Shown here: in pieces, positions 51,172 to 60,832 of the stretch | How positions within the stretch are numbered: the first letter of the stretch is position 1 | Layout: every line of letters begins with the position of its first letter | Assembly: GCA_001789205.1 (NCBI GenBank) | Contig: MFYT01000019.1 | Location: 1-64,000 of the forward strand | DNA length: 64,000 nt | DNA from: Candidatus Raymondbacteria bacterium RIFOXYA2_FULL_49_16 | Lineage (GTDB): Bacteria; Fibrobacterota; OXYB2-FULL-49-7; XYB2-FULL-49-35 | Direction of reading: 5' to 3' | Program-made: the position numbers and the translations under genes | The notes under the pieces: generated by a model | Seen by the model: only the letters and a program-made list of their open reading frames with translations | Database searches by the model: none | Told to the model about the DNA's origin: nothing

Positions 51172-52269
51172 TCAATTGCGCTTGAAAAGGGCGGCCAATT
51201 CCACATGAGGGGTCTGGGGGAACATGTCAAACCCCTGCAGGTCCTGAAGCGCGTATGCATCACTGAAAAACCGCATGTCATCGGCAAATGATTTTGGATT
51301 GCACGATACATACACGATGGACTGCGGCGCGAGTTTCAGGATTTTTTTTATGATCTTGTTTCCCATGCCCGAGCGCGGCGGATCGCAGACAAATGTGTCA
51401 AACGACTCTGTCGTTGTCGCGAGCCACTCTTTGACCGGTGAACAGACAAACGAGCAGTTGGCAACATTGTTCTCCCGTGCATTTTCGTGCGCAAACCTGA
51501 TTGACTCTGCCTCTGATTCCACGCCTGTGACATGGATACAATGGCTGGCAAGCACAAGACTGAGCGTGCCCACCCCACAGAAGAGGTCTGCCACGTTTCC
51601 GGAAACAAAGGGCGTAATATGTTCCAGTATTTTTCCAGCAACATGGGCGTTGTTCTGGAAAAAGGTGTTGGGCCCGGCCCGGTATAAAAGGCCCCCTATT
51701 TTTTCCGTAAAATACCCTTTTCCCATGGATTGTACTATGCGTCCAAAACTTGTTTCAGACAAGGTGTCGTTTACCAGCCAATTGACGGAAGTGGCAATAC
51801 TGCAGGTCTTTTCCATGATCGGTACAATGTGCGGCTCTTCATTTGCCGTGACAAAACTGATCATAAGATCGTCTGTGAATTGGGTGACCCTGCAGACAAT
51901 ATAGCGCAAATAGCCCATGTGTTTGAGATAATCATGGTCTTTTATATCGCCTTGCCTGAGCCATTCCCGGATTGCGCGCAATGCCTCAGAGACCTTTGGG
52001 TGCACCAGATGGCAGTGTTCTATATCCACAACTTTATAGAACTTGCCGCGCTCTCGAAGCCCGATTTTCCCAAAGGCGCAGACAAAATCCATGCGGTTCC
52101 GGTACTCAAAGGCAATAGGCGAGTCTGCCACAGGCACGCTAAAGCCGAAGAGACGCTTTAGAACCTCCTCTTTTTGGCCAATCTGGCCTTGGGGATAGGG
52201 CAGGTCCTGGTATGCGCATCCGCCGCACAGGGGAAAATGGGAGCAGCGGGCTGGGATTGTGGTGTCCAT
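51172..52269 (-). CDS. TrmA/RlmD-family RNA uracil-5-methyltransferase
   Basis: The 365-residue protein has an N-terminal iron-sulfur cysteine group (CSHFPLCGGC), no TRAM domain, and a C-terminal class I SAM domain with VADLFCGVGTLSLVLA, the FVCDPPRSGMG motif and the catalytic YVSCNPKSF. These methylate C5 of uracil in 23S rRNA or tRNA. Without a TRAM domain it resembles the RumA/RlmC-type branch, but the exact target is uncertain. It stands alone, divergent from a GT2 gene. Confidence 0.88.
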   Translation of the reverse strand: MDTTIPARCSHFPLCGGCAYQDLPYPQGQIGQKEEVLKRLFGFSVPVADSPIAFEYRNRMDFVCAFGKIGLRERGKFYKVVDIEHCHLVHPKVSEALRAIREWLRQGDIKDHDYLKHMGYLRYIVCRVTQFTDDLMISFVTANEEPHIVPIMEKTCSIATSVNWLVNDTLSETSFGRIVQSMGKGYFTEKIGGLLYRAGPNTFFQNNAHVAGKILEHITPFVSGNVADLFCGVGTLSLVLASHCIHVTGVESEAESIRFAHENARENNVANCSFVCSPVKEWLATTTESFDTFVCDPPRSGMGNKIIKKILKLAPQSIVYVSCNPKSFADDMRFFSDAYALQDLQGFDMFPQTPHVELAALFKRN

Positions 52270-52329
52270 CTTGGCAAAAAAAGATAATTTATTGAACCTT
52301 TCCAGGACAGATTAATATATTTATTGCAC

Positions 52330-53262
52330 ATGAAAAGCGTTTCCATTGTTATCCCCTTCCTTAACGAGTCTGAAAGTCTGCGCGAACTGTACCAGCGGAT
52401 TACCGTTGTGGTCCGCGATAACAGCATCAACGAGTACGAGATCATTTTTGTTAATGACGGCAGTACTGATAATTCCCTCGATATTGTCCGCGCTCTTGCA
52501 AAGGACGACGCACAGGTAAAATGCATTGGCTTCAGGAAAAATTACGGCAAGGCGGCGGCGCTCTCCGAAGGATTCAAGGCTGCGCGGTACGGCTATGTTG
52601 TTACCATGGATGCGGACCTGCAGGACGATCCCGCTGAAATTCCCGGGCTTATCGCGGAGATCGATACAGGGTTTGACCTTGTCTCGGGCTGGAAACGAAC
52701 ACGGCACGATCCCGTGCTTACCAAAAACCTGCCGTCAAAGCTTTTCAACTGGGCCACATCGGTCACCAGCGGCGTCCGGCTGCACGATTTCAACTGCGGG
52801 CTCAAAATCTATCGCAAGGAAGTGGTAAAGTCCCTCGAGTTTTACGGGGAAATGCACCGGTATCTTCCGGTCTTGGCGCATTGGAACGGGTTCCGCATTG
52901 GCGAGAAGGAAGTGCAGCACCATCCACGCAAATACGGGGTGACAAAATACGGACTAAACCGGTTTGTCAATGGATTTCTCGACTTACTCACCATCACCTT
53001 CCTGCGGCGGTACACGAAAAACCCCATGCACCTCTTTGGCCTGTTCGGCATTCTTTTTTCTCTCGTGGGGTTCTCCATTATCGGCTACTTTGGCGTCCAA
53101 TGGATCGTTGAACGGGAACTCCATATCCGGCCCCTTTTACTTTTAGGCGTTGGCGCCATACTCATGGGCATACAACTTTTTTCCATTGGCCTTGTCGGCG
53201 AAATGATCACCCACACTGGCAAGCGCGAAGAGTATCAGGTTGCGGAAAAGATAAATCTCTAA
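52330..53262 (+). CDS. DPM1/GtrB-like polyprenyl-phosphate glycosyltransferase
   Basis: The 310-residue protein (start ATG 52330; a TTG at 52324 is also possible) has SIVIPFLNESESLREL, IIFVNDGSTDNSLDIV, MDADLQDDPAEI with the DAD site, and RGDRVxxxR-like positions replaced by SGWKRTRHD. It ends in two membrane helices (about 228-248 and 263-288), as in GtrB/DPM1 type I enzymes. It makes a polyprenyl-phosphate-linked sugar for periplasmic glycosyltransferases. It is followed 5 bp later by the GT9 gene. Confidence 0.9.
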   Translation: MKSVSIVIPFLNESESLRELYQRITVVVRDNSINEYEIIFVNDGSTDNSLDIVRALAKDDAQVKCIGFRKNYGKAAALSEGFKAARYGYVVTMDADLQDDPAEIPGLIAEIDTGFDLVSGWKRTRHDPVLTKNLPSKLFNWATSVTSGVRLHDFNCGLKIYRKEVVKSLEFYGEMHRYLPVLAHWNGFRIGEKEVQHHPRKYGVTKYGLNRFVNGFLDLLTITFLRRYTKNPMHLFGLFGILFSLVGFSIIGYFGVQWIVERELHIRPLLLLGVGAILMGIQLFSIGLVGEMITHTGKREEYQVAEKINL

Positions 53263-53267
53263 AACGC

Positions 53268-54332
53268 ATGCCTGCCTCCACCCGGATCCTCGCCATTTGC
53301 CCTGTGGGAATTGGTAATTTCCTGTTACTTACCCCTGCATTGCAGCACCTCAAGGCGTGTCTGCCCCAGTCGCGCATCACCCTTTTATCTCTCAAGGCCG
53401 GAATCTCACAGATTGCCGGACGATACGCGTTTGTCGATGATATTGTCACGCTTACTGTTGCCAAAAGCAGGTCACCGGTCTATGTCCTGGGTTTCCTGAA
53501 GAAGCTTTTCAGGGCATATGATATCTCCCTGGCATTTTTCCCGGCGAACAGGGCTGAATACAATCTGGTGCCCTGGCTGGCACGCATTAAAAAACGCATT
53601 GGGTTTCGCTATGCGATAAAGGCAACTAAATCATTGGCCTTTTTAAATACAGATCTTGTGGTTCCGGATGAGAAGAAGCACGATGTACTTCAGAATTTCA
53701 GGCTCTTTTCCTGTCTGGGGTTGTCTGAGCCGGAAACCGTATCGCTTGTTCCTGTTCCCCTGACGCCCACTGAGGAGACATTTGGCATTACTTATGTTCG
53801 TTCGTGCGTTCCCAGCGGCAGTACACTCATTGGCATGCATCCGGGATCGAGCAGCGAACACGATATGGAGAAGAAACGGTGGCCGGTGGAGAGATTCGCC
53901 GCGCTCGCGGGTTTGATTTCAAAAGACCGGAACTCATTATATCTCATATTTGGCGGGCCCGAAGAGGAGGGGCTAAAACAAAGGCTGGCTGCGTTGATTG
54001 GAAAGAACGCACACGTTGTCACGAGCCAATCGCTTTTTGAAACAGCGGCTGTGATTAAACAGTGCACGGCCTTTATCAGCAACGATTCGGGCCTCATGCA
54101 CATTGCAGCCTCATATGGGGTAAAGACCGCGGGTATTTTCGGACCAACCGATGATACCCGTACCGCGCCATTTGGGCCGAATCATCTGGTCATCAGGGGA
54201 AGGTATGATTGTTCCCCATGCTGGACCATTGCGAATGCGGGCAAACGGGAGCAGTGCAGGTTCGGCGATTTCCGGTGTCTTCAGCGCCTGTCAGCGGAAG
54301 AAGTGTTCATGAAGATCGGGCAGTGGCTTTAG
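53268..54332 (+). CDS. Family 9 glycosyltransferase (heptosyltransferase-like)
   Basis: The 354-residue GT-B protein has the GT9 pattern: ILAICPVGIGNFLLLTPAL at the start, the donor-side IGMHPGSSSEHDMEKKRWPVERFA and a C-terminal FISNDSGLMHIAASYGVKTAGIFGPTD, the conserved nucleotide-sugar loop. It would add heptose or a similar sugar to the LPS core. It follows the GtrB-like gene by 5 bp, and its 3' end overlaps the opposite-strand NAD kinase gene by 26 bp. Confidence 0.92.
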   Translation: MPASTRILAICPVGIGNFLLLTPALQHLKACLPQSRITLLSLKAGISQIAGRYAFVDDIVTLTVAKSRSPVYVLGFLKKLFRAYDISLAFFPANRAEYNLVPWLARIKKRIGFRYAIKATKSLAFLNTDLVVPDEKKHDVLQNFRLFSCLGLSEPETVSLVPVPLTPTEETFGITYVRSCVPSGSTLIGMHPGSSSEHDMEKKRWPVERFAALAGLISKDRNSLYLIFGGPEEEGLKQRLAALIGKNAHVVTSQSLFETAAVIKQCTAFISNDSGLMHIAASYGVKTAGIFGPTDDTRTAPFGPNHLVIRGRYDCSPCWTIANAGKREQCRFGDFRCLQRLSAEEVFMKIGQWL

Positions 54333-55200
54333 GATTGGGCGCTTTTCCCCACAGGAGTTTTTCACGCAAGACTTGGAAATACGTCACATTCTTTGGCGCG
54401 AGCAGCGTGGTATCGTGACGTGAACGGGTAATCCGCACCTCATCGCCGCAGCGCAGCGGCAGTCTCTTTTTTCCATCGATATTCAGATGCATGGCTGTTT
54501 TCTCGTCGTGCATCTTCACGGTCACCGGTTTCACGATCGAACAGACAATAGGTTTTTGCGTAAGGGAATGGGAGCAGATGGGCGTGATTATGACACTGTT
54601 GAGGCTTGGATAGACAATGGGGCCGCCCGAGGCCATGGAGTAGGCCGTGCTGCCCGTGGGTGTTGCTACGATAAGGCCGTCACTGTTGTAGAATGACACC
54701 AGCTCTCTGCCGTAAAATACGGAAAGATTCAGGAGCTTGCCCAAGCCTTTGATCACCACGTCGTTGAGACAGATATCGCGGGCAGCCACGCGGCCTGAAC
54801 GGACCAGTGACACGTCGAACATTATCCGCTTCTCGCTCCGGTAACGCCCTTTCAGAATGTCCGAGAGCTGCTCCACGGCGCTGGCAGCGGCGATATCGGT
54901 CAAAAACCCGAGCCGTCCCATATTGATGCCGATGAGCGGTATCCGCGAGGTTGCCACAAGCCGGGCTGCGGAGAGAAAGGTGCCGTCTCCTCCCACGGAA
55001 ACAAGCACGTCTATTTTTTTCAGGAATTCTTTTACTTCGGCGGTTTTTACCCGGGGGCCTGCAGGCAGGCTGAATATGCCCCGGTTGAAATAAAACGTAT
55101 GGCTGTTGAAGGCGCTGTATGAGACAATCTCAGCAATAAGCTTTCGTACCTCTTTTGACCGTTCAAAGGCAATGATGCCGATGTTCGAGAGCTTCTTCAT
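54307..55200 (-). CDS. nadK: NAD kinase
   Basis: The 297-residue protein has the signatures of NadK: VSVGGDGTFLSAARLV, IGINMGRLGFL and the TPTGSTAYSMASGGPIV nucleotide loop. It phosphorylates NAD to NADP. It is the last gene of the lepA operon; its start overlaps the EPSP-synthase-like gene by 4 bp and its end runs 26 bp into the opposite-strand glycosyltransferase gene. Confidence 0.95.
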   Translation of the reverse strand: MKKLSNIGIIAFERSKEVRKLIAEIVSYSAFNSHTFYFNRGIFSLPAGPRVKTAEVKEFLKKIDVLVSVGGDGTFLSAARLVATSRIPLIGINMGRLGFLTDIAAASAVEQLSDILKGRYRSEKRIMFDVSLVRSGRVAARDICLNDVVIKGLGKLLNLSVFYGRELVSFYNSDGLIVATPTGSTAYSMASGGPIVYPSLNSVIITPICSHSLTQKPIVCSIVKPVTVKMHDEKTAMHLNIDGKKRLPLRCGDEVRITRSRHDTTLLAPKNVTYFQVLREKLLWGKAPNPKATARSS

Positions 55201-56591
55201 TCCACGTTCCTGACAAGGTTTTCAAACTGAAAGTAAAAATCGGGCCAGTATTGGTCAACGGCCTCGGCATTGACAAGCGTGCTCTCGCCCTGGTTTTTGA
55301 TCGCCGCGACGGAAAAGGCCATGGCAATGGCAGGGTGGCCGCAGGCGTCGAATTCCGCGCCGTCGTATTCGCGCGCGCCTTCGATGACTATGCCATCTTC
55401 GATTTCACCGGTTTTGACGCCCATGGTCCTGAGGTTTTTCAGGGTCCCAGTAAAGAGATCCATGGGCCCCTGCCGCAGGAAATCAGCGTCGCGGATAATG
55501 GTTTGTCCCGTGGCATAGGCCGCGGCCACGCATACGAAGGGGAAGAGTTCGCCTATGCCTGCCATGAGTTCTCCGGAAAAGCGGCGGCCCGCCAAGGGCG
55601 CTGAACTTACCTGGCAATCAAAGCGATCGCTGTCTTTGTGCTTTTCAGTTTGCAGCCGGCCGCCCATGCGCCGCAGAACGTGGATGAAAGGCGCGCAACC
55701 GCTGCTAATACCTTTTACCGTGACCGTGCTATGACCGCACAGCGTAGCGGCAAGGAGAAATGGGGCAGCGCACACTGCTCCGCCCGTAAGGGTAAAATGG
55801 GCGGCAGTGAGTACAGGCTGTTCGCGCACGGTGATGATGCGCATGGACTTTTCGTCTGATTCCGCGGCCTTTTGTTTCTGAATGCGCCTGATGCGGCGTT
55901 CAAGTTCGTTGCCGTGGTCCTGCTCGTGCTCCTGTTCGGACTCTTCGTATGAGGCGCCCTGTTTTTGCACGGTGATTATTGCGCCGAATTTCTGCGCGAT
56001 CGCTTCAGTCTCTCCGGGAAGGGGTGTGGTTTCAATAATCCGGTTTTGGCCGGACGCGGCGGCCATGGCGGCAAAGAGGCAGATGGTTTTCATTGTTTCA
56101 TCGGGATGGTCGATCGCGCATTCCAGCGATTCGGGAGAGGAAGGGATGATTTCCAGTTGAAATGCGTTGTCCTGTTCCTTGAACTCAAAGGAAAATCCCG
56201 ATGCCGACAGTTTTTTCAGGGCGTTGCGGAAGCGGCCGGTAATGGATGACGCGTTTCCCGAGATGCGCACGCCTTTCCGAAAAAAGAGGGGTGCAATCAG
56301 CTCGAGCGTTTCAGCGGAGGGGATGTTCTCGATCGCGGCCGGCAAAGAAGGGTCGCTGAAGCCGCCGGACCCCTGGACAATACAGGAACCGCCCTGGCGC
56401 GTGATGGCGCCGAACGAACGTTGGACAAAGGAAAAAAGCTCCTCAGCGGCCCCGCATTTGGGCGTGTTTTCAATGGTTGTTTCTCCCTTGGCAAAGAGGG
56501 AGAGCAGAGTGGCCTTCAAGAGCGCGGAGACCGACGCGGGCGGCTGGATCTCTCCGGATATGCCTTTTGCCTGATGGAAGGTGCGGTTCAC
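55197..56591 (-). CDS. EPSP synthase homologue lacking catalytic residues
   Basis: The 464-residue protein has the overall EPSP-synthase/MurA fold and ends with recognisable late motifs (GQTIIRDADFLRQGPMDLF, GVKTGEIEDGIVIEG, HPAIAMAFSVAA), but the residues that bind substrates seem replaced. The PGSKS...R motif is PASVSALLKA (catalytic Lys is Val, Arg is Lys); the GNAGTAxR region is PSAETLELIAPL; the VKETDR motif is RQGPMD; the AKTFPD motif is VDQYWPD. It also has a highly charged insertion around residues 213-247, rich in Glu, Gln, Arg and Lys. It lies between chorismate mutase and nadK, overlapping each by 4 bp. Whether it is inactive is inference; a working AroA may be elsewhere. Confidence 0.85.
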   Translation of the reverse strand: MNRTFHQAKGISGEIQPPASVSALLKATLLSLFAKGETTIENTPKCGAAEELFSFVQRSFGAITRQGGSCIVQGSGGFSDPSLPAAIENIPSAETLELIAPLFFRKGVRISGNASSITGRFRNALKKLSASGFSFEFKEQDNAFQLEIIPSSPESLECAIDHPDETMKTICLFAAMAAASGQNRIIETTPLPGETEAIAQKFGAIITVQKQGASYEESEQEHEQDHGNELERRIRRIQKQKAAESDEKSMRIITVREQPVLTAAHFTLTGGAVCAAPFLLAATLCGHSTVTVKGISSGCAPFIHVLRRMGGRLQTEKHKDSDRFDCQVSSAPLAGRRFSGELMAGIGELFPFVCVAAAYATGQTIIRDADFLRQGPMDLFTGTLKNLRTMGVKTGEIEDGIVIEGAREYDGAEFDACGHPAIAMAFSVAAIKNQGESTLVNAEAVDQYWPDFYFQFENLVRNVE

Positions 56592-56869
56592 GCTACGGTC
56601 CTTTTCTCGAGCCGTTTGGTCTCGGCGATGATGACTGAAAAAACGCGGTTCACCGCGGCGCTGTCGAGCGGTCCCTTGTTGAGCGCGCGCATTGCCGTGA
56701 GTATGGCTTTCTCCCGTTTTTCATCTGATACGGCAAGACCGGTCTTCTTTTTTATTGCGCCGATGCGGCGGGCAATGCGTACGCGCGCGTTCAGCTGGGC
56801 AAGCAGGACCCGGTTAATGGCGTTGATTTTTCCACGCCATTTTTCGATTGAGTGTTGTGCGGTGCTCAT
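56588..56869 (-). CDS. AroQ-type chorismate mutase
   Basis: The 93-residue protein from ATG 56869 is an all-helical chorismate mutase: KWRGKINAINRVLLAQLNARVRI, IGAIKKKTGLAVSDEKREKAIL and VNRVFSVIIAETKRLEKR, with Arg and Lys at positions expected for the active site. It converts chorismate to prephenate. The frame is open further upstream, but that part lies in the spacer after signal peptidase and is not protein-like. It starts 30 bp after the signal peptidase homologue and its stop overlaps the EPSP-synthase-like gene. Confidence 0.88.
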   Translation of the reverse strand: MSTAQHSIEKWRGKINAINRVLLAQLNARVRIARRIGAIKKKTGLAVSDEKREKAILTAMRALNKGPLDSAAVNRVFSVIIAETKRLEKRTVA

Positions 56870-56898
56870 GGTTTTTTGTCCATTAGAAAATACATAAA

Positions 56899-57870
56899 TT
56901 AAATGAACCGCAGCACCCTTTTCCAGTGGATAGCGTTGGTATCGGCTGACCAATAGACACAAGAGACCCTGCCCAGGATCCTGCGGCCGCTGATAGGGCC
57001 GAAGTAGCGGCTGTCGGGCCCTTGGTCCCAATTGTCGCTGATCAGGAAATAGCAATCGGATGTGACCGTGTATTCCCTGACCGGATGGCCGTCCATATAG
57101 AGCGCGCGCCTGAACCTATAGCTGGATGAATCATTCCGCGCCACCAGGAAGTTGCGGACATTGCGCAGTTCAATCCAGGTCATGGTATCAAAATTGAGAC
57201 TGGCGTTTGTCCGGCGATACGAAGCCATGAGCTCAGCGAGCATGAGATTATCGCAGACCGCGCCGTTTACCAGGAGGTCGGTGGTGGTCGAAACGCGTAC
57301 ATCGGGGTTTTCCTGCCTGATGAGTGAGACCAGGCAGTCAAAGCCGTATAGTGAAAGGCTATCGGTACGCACCACGTCGTCTTTGGCGGGCACCGCGACC
57401 TTTTCAAGGTTGTCGCGCGGGGAATACCGGGCGTCGATCTGGAATTCGTCGCCAGCCAGGGCTGACGCGGGGAAGAGGTATTCAGCGCCGTTTATCCTGC
57501 ATTTTTTCTTCGCGATTTCGACCATGTCCCCGGGTCCGGCAACACAGCGGAGCACGGAAAAGCGGCTGTTGTCATCGAGGCTCCTGAAGGCCACCACATC
57601 GCCCGGGGAGGGGTTTTTAATGGTGAAGGCGCGATGGCCGGTGCAGGGGACCAGAGGGCCATAGATGAATTTATTGACAAAGATGCGGTCGCCGGGCAGC
57701 AGTGTGTTGTCCATGACCGTGCCGGAAATGGAGAAAGACTGGAAAAGGAAGATCCGGAAAAGCGCCGCGACAACAACGACGCCGATGATGAATTCGGCAA
57801 GCTCGAGGGCCATGACCTTGAAGTCGCGGGGGGAGCGGGTGTCCTGGCCTGCCTCGTGAAAAGCGCTCAT
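56899..57870 (-). CDS. Signal peptidase I homologue lacking the Ser-Lys dyad
   Basis: The 323-residue protein has the type I signal peptidase layout: an N-terminal membrane helix (about 25-45), the box B region FQSFSISGTVMDNTLLPGDRIFV, the box D-like VVAFRSL...VLRCVAGPGDMVEI, and box E SDNWDQGPDSRYFGPI. At the Ser nucleophile (usually SM) the residue is Val, and at the general-base Lys (usually IKR) it is Leu. This suggests an inactive, perhaps regulatory or chaperone-like paralogue; a working LepB may lie elsewhere. It follows lepA by 1 bp. Confidence 0.85.
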   Translation of the reverse strand: MSAFHEAGQDTRSPRDFKVMALELAEFIIGVVVVAALFRIFLFQSFSISGTVMDNTLLPGDRIFVNKFIYGPLVPCTGHRAFTIKNPSPGDVVAFRSLDDNSRFSVLRCVAGPGDMVEIAKKKCRINGAEYLFPASALAGDEFQIDARYSPRDNLEKVAVPAKDDVVRTDSLSLYGFDCLVSLIRQENPDVRVSTTTDLLVNGAVCDNLMLAELMASYRRTNASLNFDTMTWIELRNVRNFLVARNDSSSYRFRRALYMDGHPVREYTVTSDCYFLISDNWDQGPDSRYFGPISGRRILGRVSCVYWSADTNAIHWKRVLRFI

Positions 57871-57871
57871 G

Positions 57872-59677
57872 CTATTCCTGTTCCCCTTTCATATTGAGCA
57901 CCGCGAAAAAGGCCTCCTGGGGAATGTCCACGCTGCCCACCTGTTTCATGCGTTTTTTTCCTTCTTTCTGTTTTTCGAGCAGTTTCCGTTTCCGGGAAAT
58001 GTCGCCGCCGTAGCATTTCGCGGTCACGTTTTTCCGGAGCGCCTTGACCGTTGTGCGGGCAATGATCTTTCCGCCGATTGCCGCCTGGATGGCCACCTCG
58101 AACATTTGGCGCGGAATAAGGTCTTTGAGCTTTATGCAGAGGGACTGTCCCCATGTGTACGATTTCTCCCTGTGGATGATCACGGAGAAGGCGTCTATGG
58201 GATCACCGTTGATAAGAATGTCGAGTTTGACCAGGTCGGATTCGCGATACTCGATGAACTCATAATCGAGCGATGCGTAGCCGCGGGACATGGATTTGAG
58301 CCGGTCGTAAAAATCGAATATGATTTCAGCAAGAGGGAACTCATAACTCATGCTGACCCTGGTTTTATCCAGGTATTCCATGGTGACATACTTGCCGCGC
58401 TTTTCCTCTCCCAGCTTCATGATGTTGCCCAAATATTCTGCGGGCACGATTATCTGCGCCGCGACAAACGGTTCTTCTATGTGGTCGATGACCGTGGGCT
58501 CCGGAAGCCTGCTGGGATTTTCAAGGAATTCGGGTTCTCCGGAGGTGCGGATCACCTTGTATTTGACGTTGGGGACCGTGGTTATGATGTCAACATCGAA
58601 TTCGCGGTCCAGGCGTTCCTGTACAATTTCCATGTGCAGCAAGCCCAAAAAACCAGCGCGGAAACCAAAACCAAGGGCATTGGACGTTTCCGGCTCCCAT
58701 GAAAGGGAGGAATCGTTCAATTTCAGCTTTTCCAGGGAGGCGCGCAGGTTTTTATAGTCGTCGGGATTTACAGGGTAAATACCCGCATAGACCATTGGTT
58801 TTATGTCTTTGTATCCGGGCAATGGTCCGTCTGCCCTGCGTTCCGCATGGGTCGCGGTGTCGCCTATTTTGATGTCCTGCACGTTTTTGATGTTACAAAT
58901 GAGGTAGCCTGCTTCACCTGCTGCCAAACGGTCCTTTTTTATCCGTTTCATTCTGACGATGCCGAGTTCGTCGGCCCGAAACGCCTGGTCCTGGGCAAAG
59001 AAGTAGAGGTTGTCGCCCGTGTTCAGTGTCCCTTGGAAGACCCGTACAAACGCGACCGCGCCGCGGTATGCGTCAAAAACAGAATCAAAGATCAATGCCT
59101 TTAGCGGAGCGTCCGGATCGCCCAAAGGCGGAGGAACGCGTTCGATGACGGCCGCAAGCAGACCGGCCACGCCAGTGCCCTCTTTTGCGCTTATACGAAA
59201 GGGCTCGTGCGCATCGCCGAGAAGGTCTTTTATCTCACGGGCCACTTCGTCGGGCTGTGCGCCGGGCAAATCGATTTTGTTGATCGCGGGAATGATCGTC
59301 AGGTTGTGTTCCAGGGCAAGATACAGGTTTGAGAGTGTCTGGGCCTGAATTCCCTGCGCTGCGTCAACCACAAGAATGGCGCCTTCACATGCGGCCAGCG
59401 ATCTGCTGACTTCATAGGTGAAGTCCACGTGTCCAGGCGTATCAATAAGGTTGAGAATGTATTGATTGCCGTCCTGGGCCGTATAGTCCATGCGGATATA
59501 ATGCGCTTTAATGGTGATGCCGCGTTCCCGTTCCAAGTCCATGCTATCAAGGACCTGTTCCTTCATTTCGTATTTTGAAAGGGTGCCGGTTATTTCGAGC
59601 AAGCGGTCCGCAAGCGTTGATTTGCCATGGTCAATGTGCGCAATGATGCAGAAATTTCTGATGTTTGACTGGTGCAT
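57872..59677 (-). CDS. lepA: Elongation factor 4 (LepA) GTPase
   Basis: The 601-residue protein has the G domain motifs [31 protein letters not shown] and NKIDLPGA, then the LepA-specific C-terminal domain ([14 protein letters not shown] near the end). LepA binds ribosomes and can back-translocate or stabilise initiation complexes. It is the first gene of a five-gene minus-strand operon and adjoins the signal peptidase I homologue by 1 bp, the usual lepA-lepB order. Confidence 0.97.
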   Translation of the reverse strand: MHQSNIRNFCIIAHIDHGKSTLADRLLEITGTLSKYEMKEQVLDSMDLERERGITIKAHYIRMDYTAQDGNQYILNLIDTPGHVDFTYEVSRSLAACEGAILVVDAAQGIQAQTLSNLYLALEHNLTIIPAINKIDLPGAQPDEVAREIKDLLGDAHEPFRISAKEGTGVAGLLAAVIERVPPPLGDPDAPLKALIFDSVFDAYRGAVAFVRVFQGTLNTGDNLYFFAQDQAFRADELGIVRMKRIKKDRLAAGEAGYLICNIKNVQDIKIGDTATHAERRADGPLPGYKDIKPMVYAGIYPVNPDDYKNLRASLEKLKLNDSSLSWEPETSNALGFGFRAGFLGLLHMEIVQERLDREFDVDIITTVPNVKYKVIRTSGEPEFLENPSRLPEPTVIDHIEEPFVAAQIIVPAEYLGNIMKLGEEKRGKYVTMEYLDKTRVSMSYEFPLAEIIFDFYDRLKSMSRGYASLDYEFIEYRESDLVKLDILINGDPIDAFSVIIHREKSYTWGQSLCIKLKDLIPRQMFEVAIQAAIGGKIIARTTVKALRKNVTAKCYGGDISRKRKLLEKQKEGKKRMKQVGSVDIPQEAFFAVLNMKGEQE

Positions 59678-59725
59678 AGAGAGGAAAAAATAATTAAATG
59701 CAGGGCCTGAAGTATAACACCATCG

Positions 59726-60832
59726 TCAGGAAGTCCATGGTGGCGCGGGTTTTTCGTGAAAGACCAGATATTTCAGTGGCCAGAATGAGCACACAAGAGC
59801 CAATCCGCCTGCAAGCAGGCGCGCGGGCACTGCGTCAAAGCCGTGGTTTTGCAGCAGGAGCGTTAGGTGGTGGCTTGCAAGGCAGCATAGGGCAAGTATG
59901 ATCAATGCAAGGGCTGATGTTATGGGGGTGTTCCATTGGGCATTACGCCGGAAAATGACCGCGGACGCAATGCCATAGAGGAGAACGGCTGATCCGGCAA
60001 AGGCAATGGGGGCTGCCCAGGAAAGCTGGGCGCCCAAACCTGAAAGACCAAGGAAAAGAGCGCAATTGACCAGCGCCGCCAGGCACGAAACAGTGACAAA
60101 GGCCGCAAGCTGCAAAACAAACGGCGCAGTGGGAAGATTGTATTTCAAAATACAATATACTGCCCTGAAACCGTCTTTTAAGCCGATCTTTTTTCCCTGT
60201 GCATAGGTACGGCCGTGGTAGGAGACGCCGATTTCGTACACGCGCAACCGTTTGTGCGCCACTTTTGCCACAATTTCAGGTTCGAACCCGAACCGGTTTT
60301 CGCTTAGGGTTATGCTTTGGATCACTTCGCGTTTAAAGACCTTGTAGCAGGTCTCCATGTCGGAAAGGTTGAGATCGGTAAGCATGTTGCTCAGAAACGT
60401 GAGGAGGCGGTTGCCCAAAGAGTGCCAGAAATAGAGCACGCGGTGGGCATCGCCCGAAAGAAAGCGCGAGCCAATGACCACTTCGGCTTGGTTGTTTCGC
60501 AGAGGCTCGATCAACCGGACAAGGTCGCGGGGATCGTATTCGAGGTCCGCGTCGTGGACCGCCACAAAGTCGCCCGTGGCATGAGTAAAGCCGGTACGAA
60601 GGGCAGCCCCTTTTCCCGAATTTATTTCATGGCGTATCACGCGGATGTTATTGAAGGTCTGAGACAGGCTGGATGCTATGGCAAAACTATTGTCTGTTGA
60701 TGCGTCGTCGACAATGATAATTTCCAACTGTAAGTCTTGCGATGAGATGGTTTGAATACCTTTTGCGCAAGCCTCCAATGTTTTTTCTTCGTTGTAACAT
60801 GGAATAATGATACTCAGAAGCACGGATTTCAT
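59726..60832 (-). CDS. GT2 glycosyltransferase fused to a GtrA-like membrane domain
   Basis: The 368-residue protein from ATG 60832 (overlapping the upstream stop as ATGA) has a soluble GT2 domain (about 1-235: SIIIPCYNEEKTLEACA, IIIVDDASTDNS, VHDADLEYDPRDL) and a C-terminal membrane region of four helices (about 245-360) resembling GtrA/DPMS-2 flippase subunits. It would make a polyprenyl-phosphate sugar and possibly flip it. An earlier Met at 60865 adds 11 residues but lies inside the upstream gene. It pairs with the GT39-like gene. Confidence 0.9.
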   Translation of the reverse strand: MKSVLLSIIIPCYNEEKTLEACAKGIQTISSQDLQLEIIIVDDASTDNSFAIASSLSQTFNNIRVIRHEINSGKGAALRTGFTHATGDFVAVHDADLEYDPRDLVRLIEPLRNNQAEVVIGSRFLSGDAHRVLYFWHSLGNRLLTFLSNMLTDLNLSDMETCYKVFKREVIQSITLSENRFGFEPEIVAKVAHKRLRVYEIGVSYHGRTYAQGKKIGLKDGFRAVYCILKYNLPTAPFVLQLAAFVTVSCLAALVNCALFLGLSGLGAQLSWAAPIAFAGSAVLLYGIASAVIFRRNAQWNTPITSALALIILALCCLASHHLTLLLQNHGFDAVPARLLAGGLALVCSFWPLKYLVFHEKPAPPWTS

